DNA of 64,000 nt from Chthonomonas sp. (GCA_016788115.1 JAEURR010000008.1:186001-250000), one strand, 5' to 3'. Positions 15,904 to 25,102 are shown, numbered from the stretch's first letter. Made by a program: numbers and translations. The notes: generated from the sequence alone by a model not told the origin.

Positions 15904-16809
15904 TTAAGCCACCCCGCTCTTTTCAAGTCCAAGCCACAGGCGAATGCCCATCGCAAGTGCGCCGATCGCAATCCCGAACTCCATGGCACGCAGTGACGGA
16001 ACCTGGAGCGTGTTCTTGATCCAGCTCGAGACCTCCTCCAATTTGAAGTTCGCAGCGAAGCTGCTCGAATGAGAGATCTGATCGATCAAGCTGCTGCTTT
16101 GGTATTGCAGCGCTCCCATCATGTTCAGCATCATGATCAGCGCCACCGATAGCATGATCGTAGCCTCGACCGACCGGATTCTGAAGGCCCTGTACGCCGC
16201 TGACAGGATGTAGAACGCGATGATCGAGAACATTGCTGCGTCCATCTGCTGAAGCAGCCCGTCGAAGAGGAAGTCAAATCCATACTGTGCGGTGCGCCAG
16301 TTTTCCGGGTTGGTGAAGTCCACGTCCTTCATCAGGAACTTTTGTTGCCTCCAGTCCCAATAGCCGAAGAATGCCATCAGCACCATCGATGCAAGAAGCG
16401 TGATGCTGAACACACTGTCCTTGTGCTTCTTGATGATCCGCCCGAGGTGCACGCGCAGCAGCGAGTACACGCCCAGGCCCAAAAGGAATGCGGGAACGAT
16501 CGTCCCCAGGTCCTTGAAGAAGGGCGTCGCGTCCTCTAGGAAGAAGCTGACCTTCTCAACACCGTTTCTTGGAAGCTCGAATGGTTGTCGGGCCTGGTGG
16601 TTGGGCCAAACCAGCAGCATCACATAGAACACTCCAGAGATAAACGTACACACGCCGATCACGAACTTCCGACCGCGGGTCGGGACGTTCATCGTGGCGA
16701 CGAAGATCAGAATCGCCAGCACGGCGGAGACGATTAGCGCGGTGATGAGCTCGCGCGAGCCGCTCGGACGATAGAAGAAGTCAGGGCTCAATTGAGCTAG
16801 CAAGTTCAT
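15904..16809 (-). CDS. conserved polytopic membrane protein, unknown function (membrane block gene 3)
   Basis: 301 residues with about seven hydrophobic segments, including ELITALIVSAVLAILIFVATM, FVIGVCTFISGVFYVMLLVW, IVPAFLLGLGVYSLLRV, SITLLASMVLMAFFGYWDW, FSIIAFYILSAAYRAF and a run near 215-235 (IMLSVALIMMLNMMGAL). A polar stretch with WRQQKFLMKDVDFTNPENW (about residues 153-171) lies between membrane parts. Its ATG overlaps the preceding stop (ATGA). No recognised family. Size, topology and coupling resemble gene 5 of the block, and the two may form one membrane complex (inference). Confidence 0.75.
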   Translation of the reverse strand: MNLLAQLSPDFFYRPSGSRELITALIVSAVLAILIFVATMNVPTRGRKFVIGVCTFISGVFYVMLLVWPNHQARQPFELPRNGVEKVSFFLEDATPFFKDLGTIVPAFLLGLGVYSLLRVHLGRIIKKHKDSVFSITLLASMVLMAFFGYWDWRQQKFLMKDVDFTNPENWRTAQYGFDFLFDGLLQQMDAAMFSIIAFYILSAAYRAFRIRSVEATIMLSVALIMMLNMMGALQYQSSSLIDQISHSSSFAANFKLEEVSSWIKNTLQVPSLRAMEFGIAIGALAMGIRLWLGLEKSGVA

Positions 16810-17750
16810 TCACCACCTCCGCCGTATGTCGGCTCAGGCTCATCCGGCAGTTGCTCCCGCTTTTCACGCGGTGCTGCAGGTTTCTCCGGCTCAGGGGGCG
16901 ACGGGTTTGTGAAGAGTCGTTTCATGGCGAGCATATCTCCTCGCCGAGGACCCATCTTTTCCGCCGGGACCTCTTTACCTTTCTCCCATTTCATGTCCGT
17001 CTGCGTGGTGTACTGGTACGAGTTTGTCGCGAAGCCAATGAGGATGAACGAGGCGATCATGATCTTGCACCAGTCCTGCCCGATCAGGCTTCCGACCAAG
17101 ATTGGCTCGCGACTCAGGTAAGCGGACGCCGCGTAATACTCGTCGCCGATGAGCACGTAGTCGCACGCAGCGACGAAGAACGGCGTCTGGGTCGTCTGCG
17201 TCGAGCCCGCCACCTGGATTGCTCCCTCGGCGTTGGCCGATTCGGCGAAGATCAACGACTCGGCGTAGAACTCACCCAGAAAGAACGTCGCCGCTGCCTT
17301 CTCACGGCGGATGATGCCGGCCACACCGGCCGCAAAAGCGAACTGGCGATCGCTGACGAACTGGACCGAGTCCACGTCGTACCGATCAATGATCCCTTCC
17401 TTTTGGTAGACGTCCCGGATCGTTTCCTGCGCGACCGTATAGACCGCGGCGTCCGCCACACACAGCTTGATGGGGGTCGCGAACTTCGCAGCCGTCTGTG
17501 TGACCTTGGCGAAAATGTTGATCGCTTGGACGGAGATGGCGTTCAACGTACCGATTCCAGGGACCATCAAGACGGGGCGACCCATTTCGGTCGCGCGTCC
17601 GATCGCCTCGTCAATGGCGTTGAGGCCGGGGATACGACGAATGAAGAGATTGCCAGAGGAGGCCTTGGCACGCTGGATGTTATAGACGATGAATGCCACC
17701 ATCGACAGCGTGACCAATATGCCGAACCAGCCGGTTCCGTAATATTGCAT
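16806..17750 (-). CDS. membrane protein of the DUF6754 kind (membrane block gene 2)
   Basis: 314 residues. A first membrane helix (about 8-24, WFGILVTLSMVAFIVYNI) is followed by a basic segment and a roughly 200-residue alpha/beta domain (RPVLMVPGIGTLNAISVQA, TPIKLCVADAAVYTVAQET, YDVDSVQFVSDRQFAFAAG, FFVAACDYVLIGDEYYAAS), then a second helix (about 238-255) and a charged Pro-rich tail ending EPTYGGGGE. From memory this resembles proteins annotated only as DUF6754; that should be checked. The positive-inside rule puts the domain in the cytoplasm, opposite to gene 4. TAATG overlap with the upstream gene. Confidence 0.75.
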   Translation of the reverse strand: MQYYGTGWFGILVTLSMVAFIVYNIQRAKASSGNLFIRRIPGLNAIDEAIGRATEMGRPVLMVPGIGTLNAISVQAINIFAKVTQTAAKFATPIKLCVADAAVYTVAQETIRDVYQKEGIIDRYDVDSVQFVSDRQFAFAAGVAGIIRREKAAATFFLGEFYAESLIFAESANAEGAIQVAGSTQTTQTPFFVAACDYVLIGDEYYAASAYLSREPILVGSLIGQDWCKIMIASFILIGFATNSYQYTTQTDMKWEKGKEVPAEKMGPRRGDMLAMKRLFTNPSPPEPEKPAAPREKREQLPDEPEPTYGGGGE

Positions 17751-18055
17751 TAGGCAGATTGCTCCTGATTGGAGGAAGAACGACGAGCATCCAAAAGATC
17801 GATCAACCGGTTCCAGTTCTCACGATTGGACATAAGCCGGGAAACGTCATTGACGTTATCGAAGCCGACAAACGGGATGATGAACGGTGAGAGAGCGATC
17901 ATGGCGTGTGCGCCAACGTTTCCGAGAGGCTTGTGCATCTCAAGGAACAGGATCGCCGGAGTCTCCATCCGCTTGGCGGCGATCTTCGACGCCAACTTCT
18001 GCAGAAGCTCCTCGCTCGCCTCCTCGCTGAGGCTCTCGCTCCAAAATTCGTTCAT
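17750..18055 (-). CDS. small conserved protein of unknown function (membrane block gene 1)
   Basis: About 101 residues from the ATG at 18055, which has a strong ribosome-binding site (GGAGG four bases upstream). An amphipathic N-terminus (NEFWSESLSEEASEELLQKLASKI) precedes a conserved-looking core, TPAILFLEMHKPLGNVGAHAM, then LSPFIIPFVGFDNVNDVSRL and a C-terminal helix NRENWNRLIDLLDARR. Similar small proteins with FLExHKPL are known to me only as hypotheticals. No clear membrane helix beyond the moderately hydrophobic centre. It starts inside the 3' part of the PH-like gene and is TAATG-coupled to the DUF6754-like gene. Confidence 0.75.
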   Translation of the reverse strand: MNEFWSESLSEEASEELLQKLASKIAAKRMETPAILFLEMHKPLGNVGAHAMIALSPFIIPFVGFDNVNDVSRLMSNRENWNRLIDLLDARRSSSNQEQSA

Positions 18056-18470
18056 CTTCCCTCCAGAGTGAGCGGATTTTAGCCAATACTTCCGCTTCGT
18101 TGCTTGCATACCTCAGGTACACCCCTCGAAACGCACCTAAAGCACTCGCCTTGGGAAGCGGCGAAAGCCGCACTCCGTCCGCATCTTGAATCATCCTCTT
18201 AACGCTGGGCCACTCCACCTGTGTCACGGATAGACCGCAGCGAGCAGAGGCACCCTTGTCATCAAGACGGTAGTGAGTCGCAAAAAAGAGTTCGGCAACA
18301 GCGAGAATCAGCATAATTGGACCGATCACGGCCATGATCACCGAGCTGAGAAACACGAGTGCAAACGCGCCGCAGACCGCCGCGAGCACAGCCACCAGCG
18401 TACGCTTGCCTGGCATCGTGTTGCCGAGACTTATCGACCAAGCCAGCGGCGCGGGTTCGCCTAGCGCCAT
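17940..18470 (-). CDS. membrane protein with bacterial PH-like domain, long 3' overlap
   Basis: 176 residues as an open frame. Two hydrophobic segments (TLVAVLAAVCGAFALVFLSSVIMAVIGPIMLILAVAELFF, about 23-63) precede a PH-like strand pattern: HYRLDDKGASARCGLSVTQVEW, ADGVRLSPLPKASALGAFRGVYLRYASNEAEVLAKI, typical of short bPH proteins that read ...LSPLP...FRGVYLR. The frame then runs about 50 residues further (Arg/Glu/Gly-rich, unlike any domain), the last 38 inside the next gene on the same strand. The start overlaps the prs stop by 10 bases. Either a genuine long overlap or a frameshift near 18070. Function unknown. Confidence 0.65.
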   Translation of the reverse strand: MALGEPAPLAWSISLGNTMPGKRTLVAVLAAVCGAFALVFLSSVIMAVIGPIMLILAVAELFFATHYRLDDKGASARCGLSVTQVEWPSVKRMIQDADGVRLSPLPKASALGAFRGVYLRYASNEAEVLAKIRSLWREDERILEREPQRGGERGASAEVGVEDRRQADGDSGDPVP

Positions 18471-19402
18471 TCTTTGAACAACGTGCTGACCGACTCATTG
18501 AGATGGATCCGCCGAATGGCCTCCCCGATGAGTGGTGCACACGGTAGAACCGTGAGTTTGGGAAACTGTTTCGCGGCCGGGATCGGAATCGTGTCAGTGC
18601 AAACCACCTGGCTGATCACACTATCCTGGAGTCGCTGCGAGGCATTGCCACTGAGCACGGCATGTGTGCAACTCACCACGACGTCCGTTGCTCCTCGCTT
18701 CAGCAGCGCCTCTGCGCCTTGGACGACCGAGCCACCGGTGTCGATCATGTCATCGATCATCACGCACTTCTTGCCCGCGACGTCACCAATGACTTCGACG
18801 ATATCGACCTTATTCGGCTCCGGGCGGCGCTTGGCGATGATGCCGATGGGGCACTTAAGCATTTCTGCCAACGACCGAGCACGGCTGACACCCGCGACAT
18901 CGGGCGAAACAACCATCACATTGTCCTGGCCCGCAAGCTCATTCACGAAGTACTGTCCAAGCAACGGCCCCGCGTAAAGGTGATCGACGGGGACATCGAA
19001 GAAACCCTGGATCTGCTCAGCATGGAGGTCGATGCAGACAACTCGGTTTGCGCCCGCGACCGTGATCAGGTCCGCCACAAGCCGAGCTGTCACGGGCTCA
19101 CGGGGCTTGATCTTCTTGTCTTGCCGCGCGTAGCCGTAGTAAGGCACCACCACCGTAATATTGCGCGCGCTCGCACGCCGGAACGCATCGAGCATGATGA
19201 GCAGCTCCATGAGCGAATCGTTCACTGGCTCGCAGGTGGGCTGGATGATGAACACATCGTTGCCACGCGCACTCTCTTCAACCTGGATGCGGATCTCCCC
19301 ATCACTGAACTTGGTACTGGTGATTCGCCCAATCTCAATGTTTAGGTAATCGGCGACCCGGCGGCCTAGCTCACGATGGGCGTTACCAGAGAAAAGTTTC
19401 AT
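18461..19402 (-). CDS. prs: ribose-phosphate pyrophosphokinase (PRPP synthase)
   Basis: Makes PRPP from ribose-5-phosphate and ATP for purines, pyrimidines, His, Trp and NAD. About 313 residues from the ATG at 19402 (MKLFSGNAHRELG); a second in-frame ATG lies 9 bases earlier and a GGAGGGG sits between them. Family motifs: VVVPYYGYARQDKK with the flexible-loop RQ, DLHAEQIQGFFDVPVDHL, and the PRPP-binding CVMIDDMIDTGGSVVQGAE. It follows glmU by 35 bases. The prs-glmU pairing is classic in bacteria and ties UDP-GlcNAc and nucleotide supply together. All catalytic motifs are intact. Confidence 0.97.
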   Translation of the reverse strand: MKLFSGNAHRELGRRVADYLNIEIGRITSTKFSDGEIRIQVEESARGNDVFIIQPTCEPVNDSLMELLIMLDAFRRASARNITVVVPYYGYARQDKKIKPREPVTARLVADLITVAGANRVVCIDLHAEQIQGFFDVPVDHLYAGPLLGQYFVNELAGQDNVMVVSPDVAGVSRARSLAEMLKCPIGIIAKRRPEPNKVDIVEVIGDVAGKKCVMIDDMIDTGGSVVQGAEALLKRGATDVVVSCTHAVLSGNASQRLQDSVISQVVCTDTIPIPAAKQFPKLTVLPCAPLIGEAIRRIHLNESVSTLFKEWR

Positions 19403-19437
19403 CCCCTCCATCTCGCCGTTGCCCGCTTTGCCGTTCC

Positions 19438-20829
19438 TCACTTGCCCTGTTTCGATCTCCGTTCTTGTGCCCATCCCGCTTTATCTACCTGCCTTGCTCG
19501 CCCGATGGCCAGTGCGTCGGACTCTACGTCGTGGGTCACCACACTCCCGGCTGCGACGTAAGAGCCGCTGCCCAGGGTGAGTGGTGCCACCAATGTCGAA
19601 TTTGAACCCACAAAGACGTTAGATCCGATAGCGGTCACGCTCTTGTTAACTCCATCGTAGTTGCACGTGATGGTCCCCGCGCCGATGTTCGTGCCTGCGC
19701 CTACGGTGGCATCGCCGAGGTACGTGAGGTGCGAGACCGCGACATCGCGTTCAAGCGAGGCATTCTTGAGTTCGACGAAGTTGCCGACCTTGCTTCGCTC
19801 GCCGATCGTCGCGCGCGGCCGAAGGTGCGCGTACGGGCCGCAGCGGCTCTCATCTTTCATTTCAGCCCGATTGACGTGGCTCATCAGGACGGTGCACTCA
19901 TCGCCGATCGTGCTCTCAACGACCACGGACAAGGGTCCGATATGACAGCCCTCTCCGATCCTCGTGCGTCCTTCGACAGTGGTCATCGGATGGATAACCG
20001 TATCAACCCCAATCGTTGCGTCTGCCGAAATGTATGTGGTTGCGGGATCAACGATGGTCACGCCGCTCAGGGCATGTCGTCGCAGAATCCGCTTGCGCAT
20101 CTCCGTCGCCGCTTCTGCGAGCTGCCACCGATCATTCACACCTTGGAACACAAAGAAGTCGTCGTACACCAGCGTCTCGACTTTGCCGCCGTCAGCGGCG
20201 ATCCGTGCGATGACGTCGGTCAGGTAGTACTCGCCCTGGGCATTCTTGTTATCCAGCGTGGGCAGGATCTTGTAAAGGGTCTGGCAATCGAAGCAGTAAA
20301 CCGCGGAGTTGATCTCCTTGACTTGGCGCTGAGCGATGCTGGCGTCCTTCTCCTCGACGATCCCAGTCACCTTTCCTTCACCATCTCGCACGATCCGACC
20401 GTAACCGGAAGGGTCCGCTAGCATGCACGTGCCGATGGTCGCGTCCGCACCCGCTTTTGAATGTCGATCTACCAGCTGCCGCAGCGCCTCTGCATCGAGC
20501 AGGGGAACGTCCCCCGGTGACACGATGATGGGACCCTCGTGATCCTTGAGGAGCGGGGCGGCCATGATCGCAGCGTGCGCGGTTCCAAGTTGATCGGCCT
20601 GTTCGGCGTACTCGTAACGGTCTGCCCCGAGGGCATTGCTCAGCGTTTGTGCGCCAAAGCCTACAACGACTACGGGCTTGGCGATCCCGATCTCGCGCAT
20701 CGCATGACCTATATGCTCGGCCATCGGTAGGCCACAGACGGAGTGTGCGCATTTGGGCAGATCGGACTTCATCCGGGTGCCCTTTCCTGCGGCGAGAATC
20801 AACCCTGCGAGCTTCGAAGATTTGGCCAT
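19438..20829 (-). CDS. glmU: bifunctional GlmU: N-acetylglucosamine-1-phosphate uridyltransferase / glucosamine-1-phosphate acetyltransferase
   Basis: Makes UDP-GlcNAc, precursor of peptidoglycan and lipopolysaccharide. 463 residues. The N-terminal uridyltransferase domain has LILAAGKGTRMKSDLPK (about 9-25) and the ISPGDVPLLDA-type metal site; the C-terminal left-handed beta-helix has NFVELKNASLERDVAVSHLTYLGDATVGAGTNIGAGTITCNYDG (about 353-396), including the acetyltransferase active-site NYDG. Both halves are complete. It is the first gene of the long minus-strand operon down to 10317. A TATTCT box lies 11 bases before the ATG, so the 5' UTR would be only a few bases long. Confidence 0.97.
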   Translation of the reverse strand: MAKSSKLAGLILAAGKGTRMKSDLPKCAHSVCGLPMAEHIGHAMREIGIAKPVVVVGFGAQTLSNALGADRYEYAEQADQLGTAHAAIMAAPLLKDHEGPIIVSPGDVPLLDAEALRQLVDRHSKAGADATIGTCMLADPSGYGRIVRDGEGKVTGIVEEKDASIAQRQVKEINSAVYCFDCQTLYKILPTLDNKNAQGEYYLTDVIARIAADGGKVETLVYDDFFVFQGVNDRWQLAEAATEMRKRILRRHALSGVTIVDPATTYISADATIGVDTVIHPMTTVEGRTRIGEGCHIGPLSVVVESTIGDECTVLMSHVNRAEMKDESRCGPYAHLRPRATIGERSKVGNFVELKNASLERDVAVSHLTYLGDATVGAGTNIGAGTITCNYDGVNKSVTAIGSNVFVGSNSTLVAPLTLGSGSYVAAGSVVTHDVESDALAIGRARQVDKAGWAQERRSKQGK

Positions 20830-20883
20830 CGGGAGCGGTCAGAATACCAGAAAGATCGTCCTTGGTCGTGCCATAGTCAGGGC

Positions 20884-21504
20884 ATGGCGGTCCACGTTGT
20901 CGATCATCCTCTCGCGAAACATCTGGTGAACTCATTGCGTGATCGAACGACGCGCCCTGAAGCGTTTCGGCAGATGAGTCGCACGCTCTCAACGATGCTC
21001 GTCTTTGAGGCCACTCGCGGAATTCGATGTGATTCCCGGGTCGTCGAAACGCCCCTGGCCGAAACCGTTGGGGATTTCTTGGGCCAAGGACTGGCTGTGG
21101 TCCCCGTGCTCCGGGCGGGTCTCGCGATGCTGGAGAGCGCGCTCATCCTCTTCCCTGATGTTGCCGTGGGCTACATCGGCCTAGAGCGCGACCATAACAC
21201 CGCCGTCGCTCATAGCTACTACTGCAAGCTGCCCAACTTGGCCGACCGGTTTACGCTTTGCGTTGATCCGATGCTTGCCACGGGGGGTTCCGCTTCTCAG
21301 GCGGTGGCATTGCTCAAGGCTAACGGCGCAAAGCCTGTGGTCTTTGTTAGCGTCATCAGTGCGCCCGAAGGAATCGAGCGACTGCAGCGGGATCACCCGG
21401 ACGTTGAGATCTACACCGCTGCGGTGGATGACCGCCTGAACGAACTGAAATACATCGTTCCTGGCCTCGGCGATTTCGGCGATCGGCTCTACGGCACGAT
21501 GTAG
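20884..21504 (+). CDS. upp: uracil phosphoribosyltransferase
   Basis: Salvages uracil to UMP using PRPP. About 206 residues from the ATG at 20884 (MAVHVVDHPLAKHLVNSLRDRTT). Motifs: RAGLAMLESALILFPDVAVGYIGLERD in the middle, and the PRPP-binding loop VDPMLATGGSASQAV (about 128-142), followed by LNELKYIVPGLGDFGDRLYGT, the uracil-binding C-terminal region. The frame is open upstream to 20743, but that part overlaps the divergent glmU gene. It is divergent from glmU by 54 bases and convergent with smc (4 bases). Confidence 0.96.
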   Translation: MAVHVVDHPLAKHLVNSLRDRTTRPEAFRQMSRTLSTMLVFEATRGIRCDSRVVETPLAETVGDFLGQGLAVVPVLRAGLAMLESALILFPDVAVGYIGLERDHNTAVAHSYYCKLPNLADRFTLCVDPMLATGGSASQAVALLKANGAKPVVFVSVISAPEGIERLQRDHPDVEIYTAAVDDRLNELKYIVPGLGDFGDRLYGTM

Positions 21505-21508
21505 CGCT

Positions 21509-24500
21509 TCACGCCAGCGCAGGGAGGCGCTGCTCGTTCCTGAATGGCACCACCGTCGAGACCCCCGGTTCTTGCATCGTCACCCCGAACCAGATCGGAG
21601 CAGACTCAATGGTAAGCGGGTTGTGCGTGATACACAAGAACTGAGTCGTGCCGCGAAAATCGGCCATGGCATCGAGGAACCGCTCGACGTTTCGGCCATC
21701 CAGCGGCGCATCCACCTCGTCGAGCACCACGAACGGGCTTGGCTTGACCCGGAGCAAGGCGAACAAAAATGCACTCGCCGCGAGGGCTCTCTCGCCACCG
21801 CTGAGCAGCTCCAGGCGCTGTCGTCGTTTGCCCGGTACCGTCACTTCGACTTCGACGCCGGTCTCCAGCAAGTTCTCGGGATCGGTCAGGCTCAGTGTCC
21901 CTTCTCCGCCCCCGAATAGCTTCACGATCGTCTTTTGGAACTCATCGCGCACTGCCGCGAAGGTCTTGCTGAACCGCTCACGGGTTAGCTGGTCGAGCTC
22001 GCGGATGCCAGCTTCGATCTCCTGCTTGCCCGCAAGCACGTCTTCGCGCTGGAAGTTCAACTCGTCAAATCGGTCCGTGAGTCGGGCAAACGCATCGATT
22101 GCTCCCAGATTTACTGCCCCGAGTGACTTGAGCTCCCGGCGAAGACGCACGACCAACTCACTCGCGCCCTCCGGCAGCTCCACGTCCTGGCCTTGCTCCA
22201 GCGCGGTCTCTTCATCGATGCCGTACTCCTCTAGCAGGCGTTGCATGCTGCTCGCACGTCTTGCCTCGGCGCGAACACGGTCGACTTCGGCCCGACGTAC
22301 CCCGTCCATGTAGTTCGCCGCTGCCTTCTGGGCTTCCTTGATCTGCTCTTGCAGCGCGAAGTTTCGTTGCAGCAGAGTTGCCTTCAGCTGCACGACTTCT
22401 GCAAGCTCCTGTCCGTGCCGCTCGTACCGCTCGGCTGCCTCATCTCGCTCTGTGATGCTCCGTGCGCGCTTCGATTCGGCTTCGATCCGCCCATGTTCCA
22501 GAGACTTCATTCGCGCGGAACGATTCGTACCGTGAGTCTTCTCTGCTTCCAGGCGACGATTGCACTCCTTCATGCGCGATTCCGCGCTCTCCATCACCTG
22601 CTCGGCCACGCGGAGTCGATCGAGCATCGATACGGAATCCGCTGAACTCCTGGCCGCTGCTTCGAGGATCGCGTTGCGCTGAGCCTCTAACCCCACTGGA
22701 TCCAGCTTCATCTCCCCGGGCCCGGAATTCTCTGTCAGGCTCGCAAGCTCAGCCTCCAGCTTCTCTTGGGATCGCTCGGTTTGGGTGAGTTCAAGCTTGA
22801 GGTTGCCGTGCCAGCGGTGCGCGTCCTGGAAGTCTGGGTCCAAGAGTCGAATCTGAAGCTCGGTCGCTTCGATCTCCTCCACGACGCTGCTCTCAGACGT
22901 TCGATGCTGCGCCCCCTGGGTCTCCAACTTCTCCAGTTGGGCCGCAACCTTTGCGATCTCCTCAGCGACTCCTTCTAACTCTGCCTTCCGCGCCAAGATT
23001 CCAGTGCCCTGGCGAGCGGCGTGACCTCCGGTGACCGCGCCGCTGGAGTGGACAACTTCGCCATCGAGCGTGACGAGTCGGGACCAGCCTTGAGTCTTGG
23101 CGATTCGGAGGGCATCCTCGATCGTCTCGCACACCAAGACACGACCCAAGATGGAATCCACGACAGGGCGGTGAGCGGGGTCGCAGTCTACGAGTTCGTG
23201 CGCCAGCCCGACGATGCCGCGCTCCCTTTTCAGGGTGTGCAACTCGCTGCGGACCACGAGCGGTCGCATGAGCGTCACCGGTTGGAACGTCGCGCGGCCC
23301 ATGCGTCGTTCCTTCAGCCAGGCGATGGCATCTTTCGCCATTCGCTCGTCCCTGCAGATCAGATCGTTGGCCGCACCGCCCAGGGCGACTTCGATGGCGG
23401 TCGTCAGGTCAGCGTCGGCCCGGATCGCCTCGCCAACGGGCGCGAACTCTCCCTTCAGAAATCCTTCAGCCACGGCCGCCAGAACTGCACGCGAACCCTG
23501 GGCGAGCCCCTCGTGCGCCTCAATGGTGGACTCGATTCCACGCTTTCGGCCCTCCAGCGTAGCGAGCATCTGCGAGAGGTGCCGCACTCGTGCTGAGTGA
23601 TCTTGCTCGGTGGTAATGTGAGCGCTCTTCTTAGCAACGAGCTCGTCACGATGTGCGCGCAGAGCATCCTGCTCACTCTTCAGCCTATGGACCGCCTCCG
23701 CGGCCTCAGCAACGGCACTCTGTAGGTTGGGGATCGAACCACGGATCCCTTCAAGTTCTGCCTTGACCGCTCGCAGGCGATCCTTCCGAAGTCGAGACTC
23801 GGTTTGCCATTGCAGCACGCGGGCCTGATGTTCTCGCGCCTCGGCAAGCTGAGTGTTGAGTTCGTGGAGTTCGGTTGCCAGCTTGTGAGCTTCGTCCGAG
23901 GTGCCCGCTTGAGCCGTGGTCAACTCCTCAATCTGCGACTTGGCCAGCTCATACTCTCGGGTGCACGATTCCAACTCGGTCTTCATCGAGACTTGCCGTT
24001 CCTCAGTACTGTTGGTTTCGTGCTGGAGGCTGTGCTCTAGCTCGTCCAAGCTGGCCAGGGTCTGTTCGGCCAATCGGAGGTTCGACTCTGCCTTGTCACG
24101 CGCGCTGATCGAGCTCTGTTGCAGCTCTCGAAGGGCGTCGAGTTTTCGTTCAGATTCCGCGATGTCGCTGCCCACGGACCCCATCTCCGCCTCCAGCTTC
24201 TCTCCGCGGGTCGTCTCGTTGTGCGACGACTTGGTGCAGTTCTTGATGCGCGTTTCGATCTCCTCAAGGGCGGCGACCGTCTCGCAAACCTCGCGCATCA
24301 TCAGGCCCGTCTCCACCTCCTGGAGAGCCCCTTGCGCGGCTTTGTACTTCTGGGCTGCTTCGGCCTCTGCGCGAAGCGGCTCGCGCTGCGATTCGATTTC
24401 GTTCAAGAGGTCGTCCACCCGGGCGATGTGTTCGGCTGCATGGCCCAAGCGACGGAGCGATTCGATCCGTTTGAACCGATACTTTTGGACTCCCGCGGCT

Positions 24501-24988
24501 TCATCGATCCAAGCGCGTCGATCTTCAGCACTTGCCGCGAGTGCCGCGTCGATCTCCTTCTGCCCGACAATGGCATAGCCCGAACGGCCCAGCCCTGAAT
24601 CCGCCAAAACGTCGTAAATGTCCTTGAGTCGGCAACGCTGCCGGTTGATCTCGAATTCGCTGTCCCCCTGCCGGTTCACGCGACGAGTAATGACAACCTC
24701 GGGCGCATCCAGCGGAAGCGATCCGTCTTCGTTGTCAAAGTGGAGTGAAACCTCAGCGTATCCAAGCGGCTTTCGGTTCGCGCTCCCGTTGAAAATGATC
24801 TCTTGGCTGTTCGATGCCCGCAGGGAACGCGCGTTGGGTTCGCCCAGGCCCCAAAGGATTGCGTCGACGATATTGCTCTTGCCGCAACCGTTCGGGCCGA
24901 CAATCGCGATGAGATCGCCATCCAGATCAAACTCCGTCCGCTCTGCGAACGTTTTGAACCCAAAAATCTTGACGCGTTTGAGTTTCAC
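21509..24988 (-). CDS. smc: chromosome segregation ATPase SMC
   Basis: Dimeric ATPase that condenses and segregates chromosomes with ScpA/ScpB. 1159 residues, GTG start. The N-terminal head has KIFGFKTFAERTEF and Walker A GPNGCGKSN (31-39); the C-terminal head has LLSGGERALAASAFLFALL (signature) and FVVLDEVDAPLD (Walker B). Two long coiled-coil arms (about 170-490 and 660-1000) flank a hinge (about 500-650; GFLKGEFAPVGEAIRADADLTTAIEVALGG). Usual length for the family. No scpA/scpB gene in the window. The start lies 121 bases from divergent trmFO. Confidence 0.97.
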   Translation of the reverse strand: MKLKRVKIFGFKTFAERTEFDLDGDLIAIVGPNGCGKSNIVDAILWGLGEPNARSLRASNSQEIIFNGSANRKPLGYAEVSLHFDNEDGSLPLDAPEVVITRRVNRQGDSEFEINRQRCRLKDIYDVLADSGLGRSGYAIVGQKEIDAALAASAEDRRAWIDEAAGVQKYRFKRIESLRRLGHAAEHIARVDDLLNEIESQREPLRAEAEAAQKYKAAQGALQEVETGLMMREVCETVAALEEIETRIKNCTKSSHNETTRGEKLEAEMGSVGSDIAESERKLDALRELQQSSISARDKAESNLRLAEQTLASLDELEHSLQHETNSTEERQVSMKTELESCTREYELAKSQIEELTTAQAGTSDEAHKLATELHELNTQLAEAREHQARVLQWQTESRLRKDRLRAVKAELEGIRGSIPNLQSAVAEAAEAVHRLKSEQDALRAHRDELVAKKSAHITTEQDHSARVRHLSQMLATLEGRKRGIESTIEAHEGLAQGSRAVLAAVAEGFLKGEFAPVGEAIRADADLTTAIEVALGGAANDLICRDERMAKDAIAWLKERRMGRATFQPVTLMRPLVVRSELHTLKRERGIVGLAHELVDCDPAHRPVVDSILGRVLVCETIEDALRIAKTQGWSRLVTLDGEVVHSSGAVTGGHAARQGTGILARKAELEGVAEEIAKVAAQLEKLETQGAQHRTSESSVVEEIEATELQIRLLDPDFQDAHRWHGNLKLELTQTERSQEKLEAELASLTENSGPGEMKLDPVGLEAQRNAILEAAARSSADSVSMLDRLRVAEQVMESAESRMKECNRRLEAEKTHGTNRSARMKSLEHGRIEAESKRARSITERDEAAERYERHGQELAEVVQLKATLLQRNFALQEQIKEAQKAAANYMDGVRRAEVDRVRAEARRASSMQRLLEEYGIDEETALEQGQDVELPEGASELVVRLRRELKSLGAVNLGAIDAFARLTDRFDELNFQREDVLAGKQEIEAGIRELDQLTRERFSKTFAAVRDEFQKTIVKLFGGGEGTLSLTDPENLLETGVEVEVTVPGKRRQRLELLSGGERALAASAFLFALLRVKPSPFVVLDEVDAPLDGRNVERFLDAMADFRGTTQFLCITHNPLTIESAPIWFGVTMQEPGVSTVVPFRNEQRLPALA

Positions 24989-25096
24989 GCTTCTAGTCCT
25001 AATTCAGTGCAATGGTCCGGCCCGGTTCGTTGCCGCGCTCTCGTTTTGAATCCAGACGAATCGCACCGGGCATTTCGATTCGAGTTCCTGCACAAG

Positions 25097-25102
25097 TACA
25101 CT
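25097..25102 (+). promoter_or_regulatory. -10 box (TACACT) for trmFO, leaderless arrangement
   Basis: TACACT is followed by seven bases (CCGGGAG) and then the ATG at 25110. The GGGAG abuts the ATG too closely to work as a normal ribosome-binding site, so a leaderless start is more likely. No clear -35. Confidence 0.45.
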
